Position numbers and translations under genes: made by a program
In this document: positions 48,520 to 61,125 of the stretch, piece after piece
Layout: every line of letters begins with the position of its first letter
Position numbering within the stretch: the stretch's first letter is position 1
Assembly: GCF_008831285.2 (NCBI RefSeq)
Contig: NC_045146.1
Span: forward strand, 2,754,001 to 2,818,000
DNA length: 64,000 nucleotides
Reading direction: 5' to 3'
Source: Nymphaea colorata
Lineage: Eukaryota; Streptophyta; Magnoliopsida; Nymphaeales; Nymphaeaceae
The notes under the pieces: model-generated
What the model saw: only the letters and a program-made list of their open reading frames with translations
The model's database searches: none
Told to the model about the DNA's origin: nothing

Positions 48520-50600
48520 CTGAAATCAAACAGAAAACTGTATTATCAGAAATTTAAAACAGAAGACGTCCTCAATGTAGTTCATGAAGATCATCACGTA
48601 CATATATTAGAATGACAAAACTAAAAATCTTGTCATCGTAAGATATTTGCATGGACAAAACTAGTGTAGTGTGCAACATTAACTGAACTCTCACACCTAA
48701 GACACTGAAAGCAAACTTATTGTCCATAGCATTGATTAAAAGAGTTCAATAGACAATTATATGTACAAGAACACACAAGAAACTCAGGAAAACAACAACA
48801 AAAATGGTGATGATAACGACAACGACAAGATACAAAAGTACCGTTCATGCTATATCACATGAATAGGAGGTGGCAGATGCATGGACATGGCCAACTTGGA
48901 GAAATTTTCCATACAAAAAAGACGGATAACACAGGGACTGAAAAATGTGCTACACAGATCAAATGGATAATATGTTGATTGCCAAGTGCCTACATACACA
49001 ATATGCTTTGAAGTAATGAACACCACATCCAAGGACAACAACGTGGGCAGAAGTAAACACGACTGCTAGCAAACTTTGCTTATAAGTTGGTTGCCTCGAC
49101 AACTTTGTCAACAAAAGAAGAGGAAAATAAGAAGATAGATCTTCACAACTGTCAAACTCAGGCTTGACCTTACACGAAGTGATGGAATTTTACTCAAGTA
49201 TAAATTTTACTCAAATATGGTTATACGTTAATTTATTTATCCACTAATGTTTCAAAGAGTTAGTAGAATGTAGGATAATAAGCCACCCTCTTGTCTGCTT
49301 ATGCTACCAGCACAGGTAACTGGACAGTTCATGCAATGTTGCTCAGCGAATTGTGATCAAAGATATCGATTAAATTATACTTATTAATTCGGTAGCGTCC
49401 AAACTTATAGAAGAACCTGCATAGGTGAAGAAATTAATCATACTTGCCATTATTCATGGCTAACGGACTTGAAGCTGTTACCCGCAGAACTTGTTTTTTT
49501 GCTAGGTCTTCCGTTGGGGCAGAGCAGCCGACAGTTGAAAATCTATGCGCTCACAAAAATTTGTAGAGATGCAGCCAAAGGTAGGAAGCAGGTTAAGAAT
49601 ACACAGGACCATGAAGAAGACATACCCAGCTCAAACAACCTGGACACACACAAACACAAACAAGGCGTTTCCCTTCTCTTTGTGCTTCTATTATTAGCAA
49701 GTCACTTCCTTTCCTCCGCTTTCACAACCTAAATATTTGCTTTTCCTCTTGCAGATTAAAGAGGTCACTTGTATTTGATTCGTTGCTCCTTTTCCTCTTT
49801 TCTCCTTCCTTCCTACAGCCACGATTGCACATGCAAGTGCTTGTGACTGCCAACTCTCTCTCTCTGTGTTCGCTCTAAGGAATAACAAAAAGAAGTATCC
49901 TCTACTCGCTCCGCACCCACAGTTCCGTACTTCATTATAGCTTGTCTCGTACAAAGAGATGGCAGATAACGAATCTATTTCTCCATCCTCTATCCAACCG
50001 TTCCTTACTCTCCTTGCACACGAGAGCGTAAACGTGATTGGTCTCGTCCTATCAGAAGTCATCAAAGATTTCCTTTTAAGAGAGGTCACGAAAGCGATTA
50101 CATATCTAACTAAATAAATGAGTAGTATTAGATCTCTGCTCTCAAACTGCTTCATCCTCCCTTTGTCTTCATAAATTGAATAAATTTCTGCAACAAACTT
50201 CGTTTTTCTACTCAAAATAACTAATTTATCAAGTAGTCGAGAACTGCAATCATGAGGTAAAAGAAAGCAAAGAAACTGTGACTCGATCCTCCATTGCATG
50301 AATGCAAGTAAATATATATTTCCGCCTAACCAGGTTCTAATCTTTTACAAGAAAAAGAATATGTCCCTAAAGATGCAAAATTTTCCCAATCTTCGAGCAC
50401 TTAGCGCCACGAACTGAAACAAAAATTCGTCCGAAGCACGAACAGGAAGCACAAATCCAGGAGCCACACCATCCAAATTGCATGACAGAGCTCTCAAAAC
50501 CAACGATTTCCCAACAGATCCGAATCCCGACAGAACAAGTCAAAGCATAAACAAAGGAATATCAAACATGAGCAGAAAATTGAAAGCAAAAAGAAAAGAA
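48520..50600 (-). other. Probable GBF 5' UTR intron
   Basis: About 2 kb without a recognisable gene, between the acceptor at 48520 and the pyrimidine-rich (minus) leader near 50.6-51.05 kb. A donor candidate on minus is GGAG|GTGTGTGTC near 50610. The exact donor is uncertain. Confidence 0.45.
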
Positions 50601-51340
50601 AAGACACACACACCTCCGCCTCCCGGTTCAGCTTTCCCTCATTCCCCCGAGATCTCACCGGAAAGAACCCGCTGCAAAGACCTACACAAGAACAGAGAAC
50701 CGGTTCCTGATAACGATCCGCAATCAGCCCGCCCGAGTCGAGTCTCAGGCCGTCTCGCGGAAGTATGATTCACCCCCGCCTCTTCTTCGCCCTCCTCTAC
50801 CTCTCCTTCCTTTCTCCGCCCGGCCTCCGCGTCTCCTTCCTCCCCGGCCAGAGAAAAAAGATAGAGAGAGACGGCAAAAGGAGACTTCTGCTTAGAGAAA
50901 GAGAGATGCAGAAGAAGCACAGTTTTCTTGCTCACACCGCTTACAGAGAGAGACAACGAGGCACGAAAAGCTCCTGCTTTCACTCTTCAGGGAGAGAGAG
51001 AGAGAGAGGTAGGGAAGAGGGAGGGAAGAAGAAGGAGAGGAGAGGGAGGGAAGGAGGAGGGCCAGAGGGGAGGAGCCAGGGAGGTCGCCACGTCATCGAA
51101 CGCGTGTCCGTAGAGCTGAGGGTGAGTATAAAAATACGGAGGGCGGGCGTATATACGGTGTCGTGGAGGGCGAAAAGGGTGGTGGTTGGGGTTGTCCATC
51201 GGAGGACGTGCACGCCATTTATTTTTATTCCGGGTCATCTGCTTTGTACACGTGTCCGGCGGAGACGTTGCCTACGCGTCGTCCTTCCCCCGCCAGCTAA
51301 TCCATCCCGTCATGTGGCTGACGTGGTCGCGGATTTAACC
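50600..51340 (-). promoter_or_regulatory. GBF leader and promoter with ACGT-core elements
   Basis: GC-rich. 50980-51060 is GA-rich on plus, i.e. a CT-rich leader on minus. Upstream lie CCACGTCA (51088-51095), a perfect G-box CACGTG (51249-51254) and TGACGTGG (51319-51326). AT-rich TATATAC (51150-51156) could be the TATA element. The transcription start is not fixed. G-boxes in front of a G-box-binding factor suggest self-regulation, which is inference. Confidence 0.5.
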
Positions 51341-53883
51341 GAATTGGCATCTCCCTCTCGCGTCCGTCAACTCTCTCTCCCCCCACCTTCCCTGCCCCTA
51401 CTCATTACCCAAAATGACAAACCTGTCCTTTTCGTTTTCTTCTTGACGAAAATGCCCTCGGTTCTCGGTCTTTGACAAGTGCGGGGACGGGTCGGACAGA
51501 TGGCCACTGTGATCCGTATCAGTTTTCCCTTTCTTTCCTGCTTGATCCTTAACGCTCCTCCTGTTTTAAACTGGGCATTCGAATATCCGACGGATATGGT
51601 ATTTGGCCTAACTTAAGGTCCGGACTTAAACCCAGTAATTGAGCACTGAACCGATTTACCGATTTGATAAGTTGTTGAACCCGTTTGAGTTGACCCCACT
51701 CAGTCTAAAACTTATTTTTAATATTTTATATATTATAATTAGTTATATTTTATATTAAAAATATATATTTTTTAATTTTAACTAAGCTACGCCCGAACTC
51801 TAATTTTAGGGTAATATGAATGAGCCCAAACTGTAATCACGAACTGTGACCCAACCCGAGTTCAACTTTTTAGCCCGATGTCTAGCCTTGCTGTTTTTTT
51901 TTTTTTATCGTAAAAAAAACATGAGGAAGTTATTGTTGTCTTTTTGAATATTTTTAAGAAATTCAGGAGAAGGTGATTAATAGTTTTTAAATTAGTAGCC
52001 ATTTTTTATAAAAAGTGAGAAACTGGAAAACCTTGCGAAAATTATCGGTTATCCGATCATTATAACTTTATTTAATTAGCAGTGACGATCTTTCAGATGT
52101 GTAAGAAATCTAGGGCGTTGTGGAAAAAAAAAAAAAAAAGGGTCCTAAGGATGAGTAAGTAGCTAGTTATATAGATTCCAATACCTCCCATGTTATAAGG
52201 TCATATGCCCTTAAGGTGTGTGTGTTTGGATGGTATTTCTTAAATTTAAATCTAATCCAATTTCTTAATTGAATATTAATTTTTTTTTATATCCAATTTT
52301 CTCGGATTGGTTCGGTCAAATATCTATTCAATCGAATGTATTGACATCCCTAATTCAGAGTATGACCTCTTTTCTTTAGGGTCATAAGCACAACCTTTTT
52401 TGCAGTCTATGAACATTGTTAAGGTCAAATGCAAGGAAAATTTTCTCGTGGATGTCCTTTTTTGTGTTTCATGACAAACTTATAAGATTAGACCCTCTCC
52501 CCTCCGATCTTAAATCCAATCTTTTCTCAAAACAAAAAATAATAAAACAAGGATTTTAGGTTTTATGAACCAACAACACATCATACCCACATCATTTCTA
52601 TTGATTTCAAATCCGGAGTAATCAAACGCTTCCTATACTCAGTCTTCTTGCACTTCATTGATGCAAGTGATCTAAACAAAGTACTACGCAACTCTTGTAA
52701 TTTACATGGCCCTGTAAAAGGACTGGCCATAAAAATCTGATCAACTATTTGGACAGATGTTCAATTTACAAAGCATGTTCTATATGCCAATGTATGGCTT
52801 CCAAGTACACCCATTTCATATGTGTGGGGCTGCTTGGATATGACTAATAACAAATGGAGAACTGATGTGGAAGGGGCACACTATGGTAAAGATAATTCAA
52901 TGGTTGAAGAGGTGGAAGGGGAACATACCTAGTTATAGCATCTCATGGCCCTCAATAATTGGTTGTAGGCCTTAGTTGGGGTTTTTTAGATGATGCTAAG
53001 TTAGTGGAAGATGTCAAAGAAGTGGGAAGATTTTGACATTGCACATCATAAAAATCCAAAATGTGGAGCTCTTTTCTAGACTGTTCCTTGATTAGGTAAG
53101 GGTGGCATGGTGCTTTTCCTTGGGCTTCAATGACATAAGAGGTTTGGGAATCCAGGTTATACATGTATAATACACCAACATGAATGTAAATTCAAATTTA
53201 GCTTGCATTAGTTTGTTGTTACAAGTGACTTAGAGTTTTCCCATGGGTGGAGCCAGGATTTTGCCCTTAGGGGAGTCGAACTATCTTGCGGCACTTTGAA
53301 TATAATTTTTGAATAATTTTCACTGGGGCTAGGACCTATTTTTCAAAAGTTTTATGGGGCCAAACTCAGATTTTTGAAAAATGTAGAGGGTAGATTTGAA
53401 TTTTTCAAAATGTGAAGAGGCCCCGCATGGCCCCTGCTAGCCCCTCAGCTCCAGCCTTCTGTTGCTTTACGAATCATTTGCGCGTAGGCTCACTTTCTTT
53501 CATTCTTCTCAAAAGAATTTTCTACTTCTTTTAGTGGGGGGAGAATTTTTGTTTGTTTTGGTTTTGGATTTGCATGGATTGAACCACAAACATGAATTTC
53601 ACAAAAGATTTGCATTTCCTTGGGTCTCCATAAATTGAGAAGTTGACACTGAATTGCATATGGAATTTGAATTCCTCAATGAATTTGAAGAGGGAGTGTT
53701 GCATTGGAGTGTCTTGATTGGAGGATATGGCAAAGGGCTTGACATAATTTTTGGCCAAATGAATGAAATACATATGCCTAAATGCATTTTTAGGCATGTG
53801 TACATGCATAGTTTTTATATAACGTTGGTTGCATGATAATTGCCCTGATGACCGAGTGCGGGTTCTGCGCTTTAGTGCCACCC
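51341..53883. other. Intergenic, repeat-derived, no gene seen
   Basis: AT-rich DNA. It includes a CCCGAAC and GAGTTGACCC-rich degenerate stretch (51570-51890), a MITE-like segment bounded by GTGTGTTTGGATGG (52218) and CAAACGCTTCC (52625-52635), and a dispersed GTGGAGCCAGGATTTT repeat (about 53245-53460). Confidence 0.5.
53245..53460. repeat. GGAGCCAGGATTTT dispersed repeat, inverted copy
   Basis: Begins GTGGAGCCAGGATTTTG and ends near GGCCCCTGCTAGCCCC and CAGCTCCAGCC. The sense is opposite to the copies at 8533-8875 and 38555-38705. Related DNA lies at 58820-59005 (GAGCTAGGAATTTTTTG ... GGCCCCAGGTCTGC). Confidence 0.45.
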
Positions 53884-53891
53884 ATTTTAGG

Positions 53892-54401
53892 TAGAGGTGA
53901 ACACGAGCCAACTCGAGCTCGAGTTCAGTCAGTTCGACCTCCGCTCGACTAATAAAACCTCGAGCTTGATAATAGATCGATGGAAGCAGCTCGAGCTCAA
54001 CTCGGCAATTACGTGTTGAACTCCAGCTCGACTCGATTAAGGCTCGACAAACTCGTTCGAATAGAATTGTTGAGCTTGAGCTTGACTCGATCAAGGCTCG
54101 ACAAACTCGTTTGAATAAAATTAATATTCATCATTATGTGTTGAGCTCGAGCTTGACTCGATTAAGGCTTGACAAATTTGCAATCTCATTGGAAGACTTG
54201 ATTAGGGCTCGACAAACTCAATTAAGGTTCAAGCTCGACTCGGCAGTTACATGTTGAGCTGGAACTCAACTTGATTATTTGAACGAGTCGACTCATGAAC
54301 TCGAACTCGACTCTTTAAACAAATGACTTGGCTTGAAATCGTTCACGAGCGGAGCCTTTAACGAGTCGAGCTCGAGTAGCTCGACTTGTTGTTCACCCCT
54401 A
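53892..54401. mobile_element. hAT-type MITE with perfect 8-bp target duplication
   Basis: A 510-bp element. The left end TAGAGGTGAACA and the right end (minus reading TAGGGGTGAACA) are an 11-of-12 inverted repeat. It is flanked by the identical 8-bp sequence ATTTTAGG at 53884-53891 and 54402-54409. An 8-bp duplication with TAGGGGTG ends is the hAT pattern. The interior is a run of degenerate CTCGAGCTCGA and GGCTCGACAAACTCG motifs. No coding capacity; the mobilising transposase must come from elsewhere. Confidence 0.88.
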
Positions 54402-54409
54402 ATTTTAGG

Positions 54410-56239
54410 GCTAGTTGATTCAGGTCATACTAGTATATATGTTTGTAATAGTTTATTTTGCATCTTCTGCACCCAAGATTGACATGCAAATGTGTTTTTT
54501 CAAACATCATTACAAACTTTTATGGGACAAATTTCTAGAAAACCTACTTCAAGTCCATCCAACGCCCTCTTAGTATGTAGCTTGGCAGTCTCATGCACTT
54601 TCTTTTAATATTTTAACACTAGAAATTTATGTTACTTGCACTCAAGGGAGCGCAAAGCCAGAAATTTTCGTTTCTGGGACACTAAATATATAGGTAACAA
54701 ATCTTCAATTGGGCTTAGGGCAGTGACCGAGTCTGGTGAGGCCGACCCTCATTTTCATGACCTAGGCATCCTTTGGCTTATCGTTAGCATAAAATACTTT
54801 TGCATCTAGAAATTCAACATGGTTTATAGTCGAAGGGTGTACCATTGTCATCACTGACACCAACACCATCAAGTACCCCAAAATAAGGAAGAATTGAGAG
54901 CTTTCCGGCCTCTCTTTTGGGCGATGGTTTATTAAGTTCTTGCTCACCCAGAATATGTTCTAAAGTTGTCAAAGTCAAGTGGTTAAAAGACAAAAGAGAG
55001 GGAAAGAGAGAGAGGACTCCTTTGTGCAATAATAATAGTTCCCTTTTTTAGGGTCGTCAACGATTAGGTTTGAATCGGCGGCCGGGGCCACCCCTTCTAC
55101 CATGGTTTGCACTTGCCCATCCTAATCCGTATCCCCTCTCTCAACCGAGCCCATGAATGTAATTGTGTCTCTTATGATTCCGGAAGGTTTGCGTGTTTTA
55201 TCCGTATGGTAAATTTCTTTTGTGAATGTGAAGGAGGAATATTTCATCTTTATCGTCTGGTCTGACTAAGAATCAAAGCCAAAGCGACCACCCTTTCTTA
55301 CCTCATCACCCTAAAAAAGAAGTTTTTCTTCTAATTAATTTCAAATATATTTTTCTCTCATTTTCCCCCCCTTTTCTTTTTTTTCAATGTTGTTTTTCAA
55401 GCTCCACTTGCAGTCTAATTGCAATATTAAATTCATTATATTGGGATTCAGGGACTTCTCGCACCCGAAACTGAGCCCAGATCGTGGTGGCACGCGTTGA
55501 ACACGCATAAGGGACATTTTGGTCATCTTTCTCATCCTTGACCTCCAAGGAGAATTTCATGACAACCAAGTTGGACAAAGAGGGAAGCTTCGCGTGAACT
55601 CTGGAAAGGGCAAAAAGTGGCGACAATGGACGTTTTTGAGCTTTGACTTCTCAAACTGACGCAACCATGACAGGCATGAGCGCAACACGCAAGTTCGTGT
55701 AGATGTTTCATATACTTTTTTATTATAGTTTTGCATAAAATATTGGGTTAATAAGATAAAACGGCCAAGAAACCTTGGTAAAAAATTTGTATTAATGACA
55801 AAAGAATGGTATTAATGTTGAATTATTTTGTTATAATGTCATCAATTTATACTTCTCGTAAAACCTGGAGATAAATTTATTGTAATATTTTAGTCATTTC
55901 AAGAAAATGACAGTAAGCCAACAAAGATTTAGATTTCACGCAAGAATAAAGTCAGCGGTAAGAAGTTCACGTATTCTTATGCACCGTAGATTGTGCGTGA
56001 CCTTCAAGATTTATTTGATACACTCGAATCTGAGGTTCGAGACTGATATAAGATTTTTTTTTTTATGTGGGACCCACTGTGCAAACAAACATCTGAATTT
56101 TACCACTGCGTGAAAAAAGAATTAAAATCTTTATTCTTTAACATTGCATTTGATGAGATCCGTGGTGATCTCATATTACTGCATATTTGAAATTTTGTTG
56201 TTTTCAAATCCGAGTCCCCCTCCCAAGCGGTACGTGTTA
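54410..56239. other. Intergenic, no gene seen
   Basis: AT-rich DNA with a fragment at about 54654-54770 resembling dispersed-repeat ends (GCCAGAAATTTTCG). No supported gene. Confidence 0.55.
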
Positions 56240-56697
56240 AAAGCTTGACTCGAGAACAAGTTCGAGTTGAGTCTTTTGCTTAACGATCGAGTTAAGTTTG
56301 AGTTCAACACGTAGCTACCGAGTGGAGGTCGAGCCTTAATCGAATTTGTCGAACCTTAATCAAGTCGATATATTCAAACAAATTTACGAGTTTGTCGAGC
56401 CTTAATCAAGTCGAGTTTGAGCTCAACACGTAACGATGAATATCAATTCTAGTTTGTCGAACCTTAATTGAGTCGAGTTTAAGCTCAACACGTAACGATG
56501 AATATCAATATTCAAACGACTTTGTCGAGTTTTAATCGAGTCTAGCTCAAGCTCAACACATAACTGCCGAGTCAAGTTCAAGTTGCTTCCGTCGAGCTAT
56601 TCTAGAGCTCGAGCCTAGTCGACCTCGAGGTTTCATTAGTCGAGCTAAGCTCGAGATGACTGAACTCGGACTCGACTCGGATCGTGTTCACCTCTCA
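56240..56697. repeat. hAT-type MITE relative, left end degraded
   Basis: The same internal CTCGAGCTCGA and GTCGAGCCTTAATC motifs as 53892-54401. The right end (minus reading AGAGGTGAACACGA) matches the left terminus of that element. The left end (GCGGTACGTGTTAAAAGC) is poor, and no 8-bp duplication is seen. Confidence 0.65.
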
Positions 56698-57338
56698 TGT
56701 GATTTCAAATCCACATTTCTTTATGTTAAAGTATGGATTTGAAATCCATGTTAGGGGTATAAGCTGAAATCGACACTTTGATACAACTGTGGATTTCAGC
56801 TATTACAGATTCGAGATTCCCTAGGATCTGAGATCCATGGGCAATCAAACACACCCCAATTTATGACCAAGATCTTAGATTTGAAGGCCAATGGAAAGAT
56901 GGTCTCACCATGGATCTGATATTATCAATGATCTATAATCATCTTAGATCTCAAATTCGAGGTTGTCCATGGCCTCCTTAGTAAGATAGATAAATATTTG
57001 GTCGTGTACCAACTTTTAGGTTCAATTTCTTTAAGTTGTGAAAAACCAGAACAAATGCATAAAAAGGAAAATGAAAGGTCACTTTCATATTAATAGTAAA
57101 TGGTTTATTTTAAGTATGTTCAAACAGACATGTAGCTTTCATGCAACAGAATCTTACGGCTTTCTTTTTATGTGAAGTTTATTCATGAATTTCAAATCGA
57201 ACCGATAATACAGGTGCATGTCTAGAAACCTACAAAGAATATAAATAAACGTCCCCAAAATCAAAGAATTTAATGCAAAGAGGGATCAGCTGATTGAGTG
57301 CTTGATTGCTTTCCCTTTTTTTTTAACTCCAACATATA

Positions 57339-57340
<2 letters not shown>

Positions 57341-57398
<58 letters not shown>
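57341..57398. repeat. (TA)n microsatellite
   Basis: Uninterrupted TA dinucleotide tract of about 58 bp. Confidence 0.95.
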
Positions 57399-57402
<4 letters not shown>

Positions 57403-57894
57403 CCCATTCAAGTAATTTTAAGAAACCCGTTTTTGTTTTTCTGTGCACTCAATGCTATTTATTTCCCATTAAATGGGGAAATTGGAAGAAGAGAAAGTTG
57501 TTAAATACTTAAACGTACGTAGATTGAGTGAATATAAAGCTATGAGAACTCATTTATAAGATAGTCAAAGAAAATATTGTGTGAAAATATACCTTTTTGA
57601 AAATCAAAATAGAAGTTGTACTCATATTTTTCTGAAAATAACTTTACATATAGCTTCTTGTGAATTATTTGGCAAGAATAAAATAATTAGTAAAATTGAA
57701 TGTCAAGAGTCGCTGAGCTTACTCAAGAGAGAAGAGGGTCATCACATCCATTATGATGAATGGTTAAGAGAAAAATAAGGAGAAACATTTGACAAGTATT
57801 TTTGTTATTTAGTATTAGTTCACATATTTTTATTCTTATTTTTCTCTCAATCGTCCTTTACAATGGATTGGATGACCATCAAGAGTAAGCAATA

Positions 57895-57901
<7 letters not shown>

Positions 57902-57952
<51 letters not shown>
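57902..57952. repeat. (AT)n microsatellite
   Basis: AT dinucleotide tract of about 50 bp. Confidence 0.95.
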
Positions 57953-57955
<3 letters not shown>

Positions 57956-58139
57956 CGAACATCCATATATGGTACTAAATTCATAAAAAAGAAAACTTAA
58001 GTAGGAGGCAACGCTTGAGAGGCAAATTTAAGATATAATATAAGGATTCTCCTTCTCTACAATATCTCCTATGTACATTAACAATCTAACTAGAAATGAT
58101 CCAACTATTTGAATGCGTGTGTGTGTAGGTGCTGAATTC

Positions 58140-58360
58140 CATCGCCCATCGATCCTCTACATGGGATTCAGATTTGGATTCGTATCGGATTTATTTTTAA
58201 ATAAACATTTTATATCTAATGCTTTACATTTTGAAAATAGACCGGATTTGAGTAAAAAATTCAGATTTGGATTCTAATAAGAATGTAAAAATCGAATCCG
58301 GATTGTGAAATCAGATTTAGATTTGATTTACCTTCGAATCCAAATATATGAATATCTAAA
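58140..58360. repeat. GGATTTGGATTTG dispersed repeat, copy 2
   Basis: Homologous in segment order to 40850-41170 (TTTTAAATAAACAT, then CTAATGCTTTACAT), embedded in GATTTGGATTC motifs. Confidence 0.5.
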
Positions 58361-58375
58361 AAAGCAAATACAACT

Positions 58376-58628
58376 CTTTGTGTTTGATAGTAGGAATTCT
58401 GATTCCAGAATTGACAATGACATGTTTGATAAAACATGAAGCAAAATTCTAGAGTTGATGAATTAAAGAATCATCATGACATGTGCACATGAAAATGGAA
58501 TCATAATTTGACCCCCAAAGGCTATAATTACGGAATCCAAATTCTTTGCTTGATAATGAAATTTTTGTTTCATAAAAACTGAGAATTTTAATCTTAGAAT
58601 TCCATAATTCGAGCCTCATCAAACGCCT
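58376..58628. mobile_element. MITE candidate, about 250 bp
   Basis: The left GTGTTTGATAGTAGGAATTC and the right end (minus GCGTTTGATGAGG ... GGAATTC) are imperfect inverted ends. The GTTTGAT start resembles the termini of elements A and B. No convincing target duplication. Confidence 0.4.
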
Positions 58629-60429
58629 GAGTCCAACCCTAGGCCAACTACTTGGCCTCGTTAATTCCTAGTTTTCATTTGATGTGATGGTTGGTTATAC
58701 GTACATGTCCTCATATATATTGCTAGTTTCACATTTATATGCCATTATGAATATATAACAAGGATACGATCTTGATGTTCATTCAAAATTATGTTATGAA
58801 CATGGAGATTCTTTATGCAGGAATAGAGCTAGGAATTTTTTGTTAGGGGGCCAAATTATGGTTTTAAAATTTTAACAAGATTGAAATATAATTTTTTGAA
58901 AAATTTTATATGGGATAAATGATTTTTTTAAAAAAAATTACATGCATTTTTTTAAAAAAAATTTGATGGAGGACCATGGCCCCAGGTCTGCTCCCACCTG
59001 CCTATATGATTTTAAAAGCCAATTGTATGGTCAATAAAAATCAATTTAAGAACATAATTTTTATGTTGGATTTTGTTCATTTTAATTGTGGCCGCATAAT
59101 TGACACCTGTGTATACATAGTCTGGCTTGCTAAAAGCAGATTCACATGTAAGATTGCACCATGTATGAACAAAAGGCTGACCTTAAAGGTATCATATCAA
59201 AACTTATTTGATGTCCAGCTCCCCCACCGCTGAGCTCCATGTGATGTTGATCTCCACGTGACAACGATGCTATTTTTTTTTGTTGTCGATGTGGCGGAAC
59301 CAAAAATTTTTGGCTGAAGGGCACTATCCTTTCTCATTGGATTAGTGGTTTCGGCGCTTGAAGGGCACTGACCCAGGTCTGGTGTGGGCACATTACATGG
59401 CTGGGTGGGCCGGGCCGGGGTCCAGCTTTATTCTCATAATTTTTACATTTGCTCAACGCATGTATTTCAAAACGGATGCCAATGAATTAGATTTGAAATT
59501 GATTTATTCGTATCCGGAATCTGAATCAGTTTTATAAATTTACAGTTTCATGTCCAGATCCGACTCTAGCTGTTAATTACATAAATCATATAACTTTTGA
59601 TTTGATCGTATACGTAAATAACTACTGTAGATTTTATTGTGGAAAAACCGTGTAAATAATTTAGTCGTGCCTTCTTTTCCCGCAATTCAGTAAACGAAGA
59701 CCTAAGGAAAAGACTATTATGCCCTTGGAGGACTCAGAGTCGCCGCCGCGGTCTGATGTGTCGCCAACCATTTCCCCCTTTTATTGTCCTCACGATGCCA
59801 ACCAGGCCACGACGGTGGCCGAATCTCAGCCGTCGATTTCACTGAAAAAAAAAGCAAAAACCCCCAGCGCATCAACTGAACCCCAAATCTCGGTTCCTAA
59901 TCAAAATACCGGCACAAACTTTTCTGTATTTCCAAATACTGAATCTAAACTCGGGTTATACCGGCGACCACTTTAATTTATTCTCCACAAATAGTGTATG
60001 ACAAGCAACCTAAGTCACCTTTAAATTTTTAATGAAGGTCCAACTTCAGCAAGTTCCAACTCTGGTTTCCGTTTATTAGTAACCTGAATACTGGAAAATG
60101 CTATATGTACGTTACTTGTAAAGCAATCCAAGAGATATTAATGGAAAATGTTTTCAAGCAAGTAGAAGCACAAAAAGTTTCGGAATTTGGCCGGTGAAGT
60201 CCTTCATGATTAATTTATTAGTGAGGAAGACGTTACCTGTTTAAACTTTACTTGGGAACCTGTTTCTTTTTTTATCAGTCATTTTACTTCTAAACATGCG
60301 ATTGGACCATAAGAAGGAGAATTTGAAGCAAACGAAAAATAAAGTAACTTTGTGCCAGCTAACCAATAAATCCTAAATTTGGCCACTATTCCGAAAAAAA
60401 GCGAAAGGGGGCGGCCCCTCCCCGTCACC

Positions 60430-61125
60430 ACCCACGTGTAAGCTGATGAGATCACGAGGTCGAAAGCAGCCCACCGAATGGGTCCCCACTCCCTCCTCCC
60501 TTAATGCACGGCTGCGATGCGGGCCACGTCATACATGAGTTCCGCATCTCGGATCTGCGGGGCCCACTCTAGTGAAGGAGTCGACACGTATAAGGTCGGG
60601 AGGGCCCCACAGCATCCTTTGCGGAGGGCGTCGGTGGGTGGTCCCGAACTAGACGTGCCTCTCTCTAATTGGGGTAGACTCTGAAGTGGGTCCCACCGCG
60701 AGAAAAAAATGGACGCCACGACAGCTCATCAGCAGCGACTTTTCGGTGGTGGTACTGGTGGACGTGGCGCTCCTGGCGTCCCACGTGGTCGTCGGGTACG
60801 CGGCGTCGTTTCATTGGATAAAAAGACGCGGCCCCGCGTTAGGCGATGAGCTGGCTTTTGTATTAGTTAAATCGGTGCATGTGGGTGGGGGCACGAGGAA
60901 AGGCGTCTGGTGGATGGTGACGTCATCGGGTCGTTCTTGACACGTGGACGGGGCGAGGCGTGCGATGGGTGGATGGATGACGTGGCTAGATAACCTCGAC
61001 AGCTCACCCGGCAGCGTGACGTGGCCCGTAGCGCGGGATGCGCGACGGGCCGCGTGGGCCCCACACGCCGATCATGGACGTGGCGGTGGGTGGTGTTGAG
61101 GCGGGCCCCGCTGTTTACTGCGACG
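60430..61125. promoter_or_regulatory. GC-rich island with dense ACGT-core elements
   Basis: About ten ACGT cores in 700 bp, among them CACGTG at 60433-60438, CCACGTGG (60780-60787), TGACGTCA (60918-60925), CACGTGG (60941-60947) and several GACGTGGC or CACGTCA sites (about 60525, 60761, 60979, 61018 and 61077). This composition is that of a bZIP-responsive (ABRE or G-box) plant promoter. No adjoining plausible coding exon is seen on either strand inside the window. Role inferred. Confidence 0.45.

Larger units (their letters stand above)
56698..60429. other. Intergenic with microsatellites and MITE-like segments
   Basis: No gene recognised. It holds long (AT)n tracts, the GATTTGGATT degenerate repeat at about 58140-58360, a MITE-like unit at 58376-58628 and a dispersed-repeat fragment at about 58820-59005. 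Confidence 0.55.

Noticed and set aside
49469-49732. 87-codon plus-strand open frame with a hydrophobic end
   Set aside because: It falls within the probable 5' UTR intron of GBF on the opposite strand and has no known family or promoter signal.
52700-53160. Possible decayed gene on plus (short open pieces such as VWGCLDMTNNKWR)
   Set aside because: Pieces are short, interrupted and unlike any family I can name.
53531-54094. 187-codon minus-strand open frame rich in Ser, Glu and Leu
   Set aside because: Much of it (53892-54094) is a translation of the GAGCTCGA-word hAT MITE, and the rest shows no domain. Not a gene.
59719-59976. 85-codon plus-strand open frame
   Set aside because: Ser/Pro-rich, with no recognisable domain, promoter or splice context. 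It could be a decayed gene but cannot be supported.
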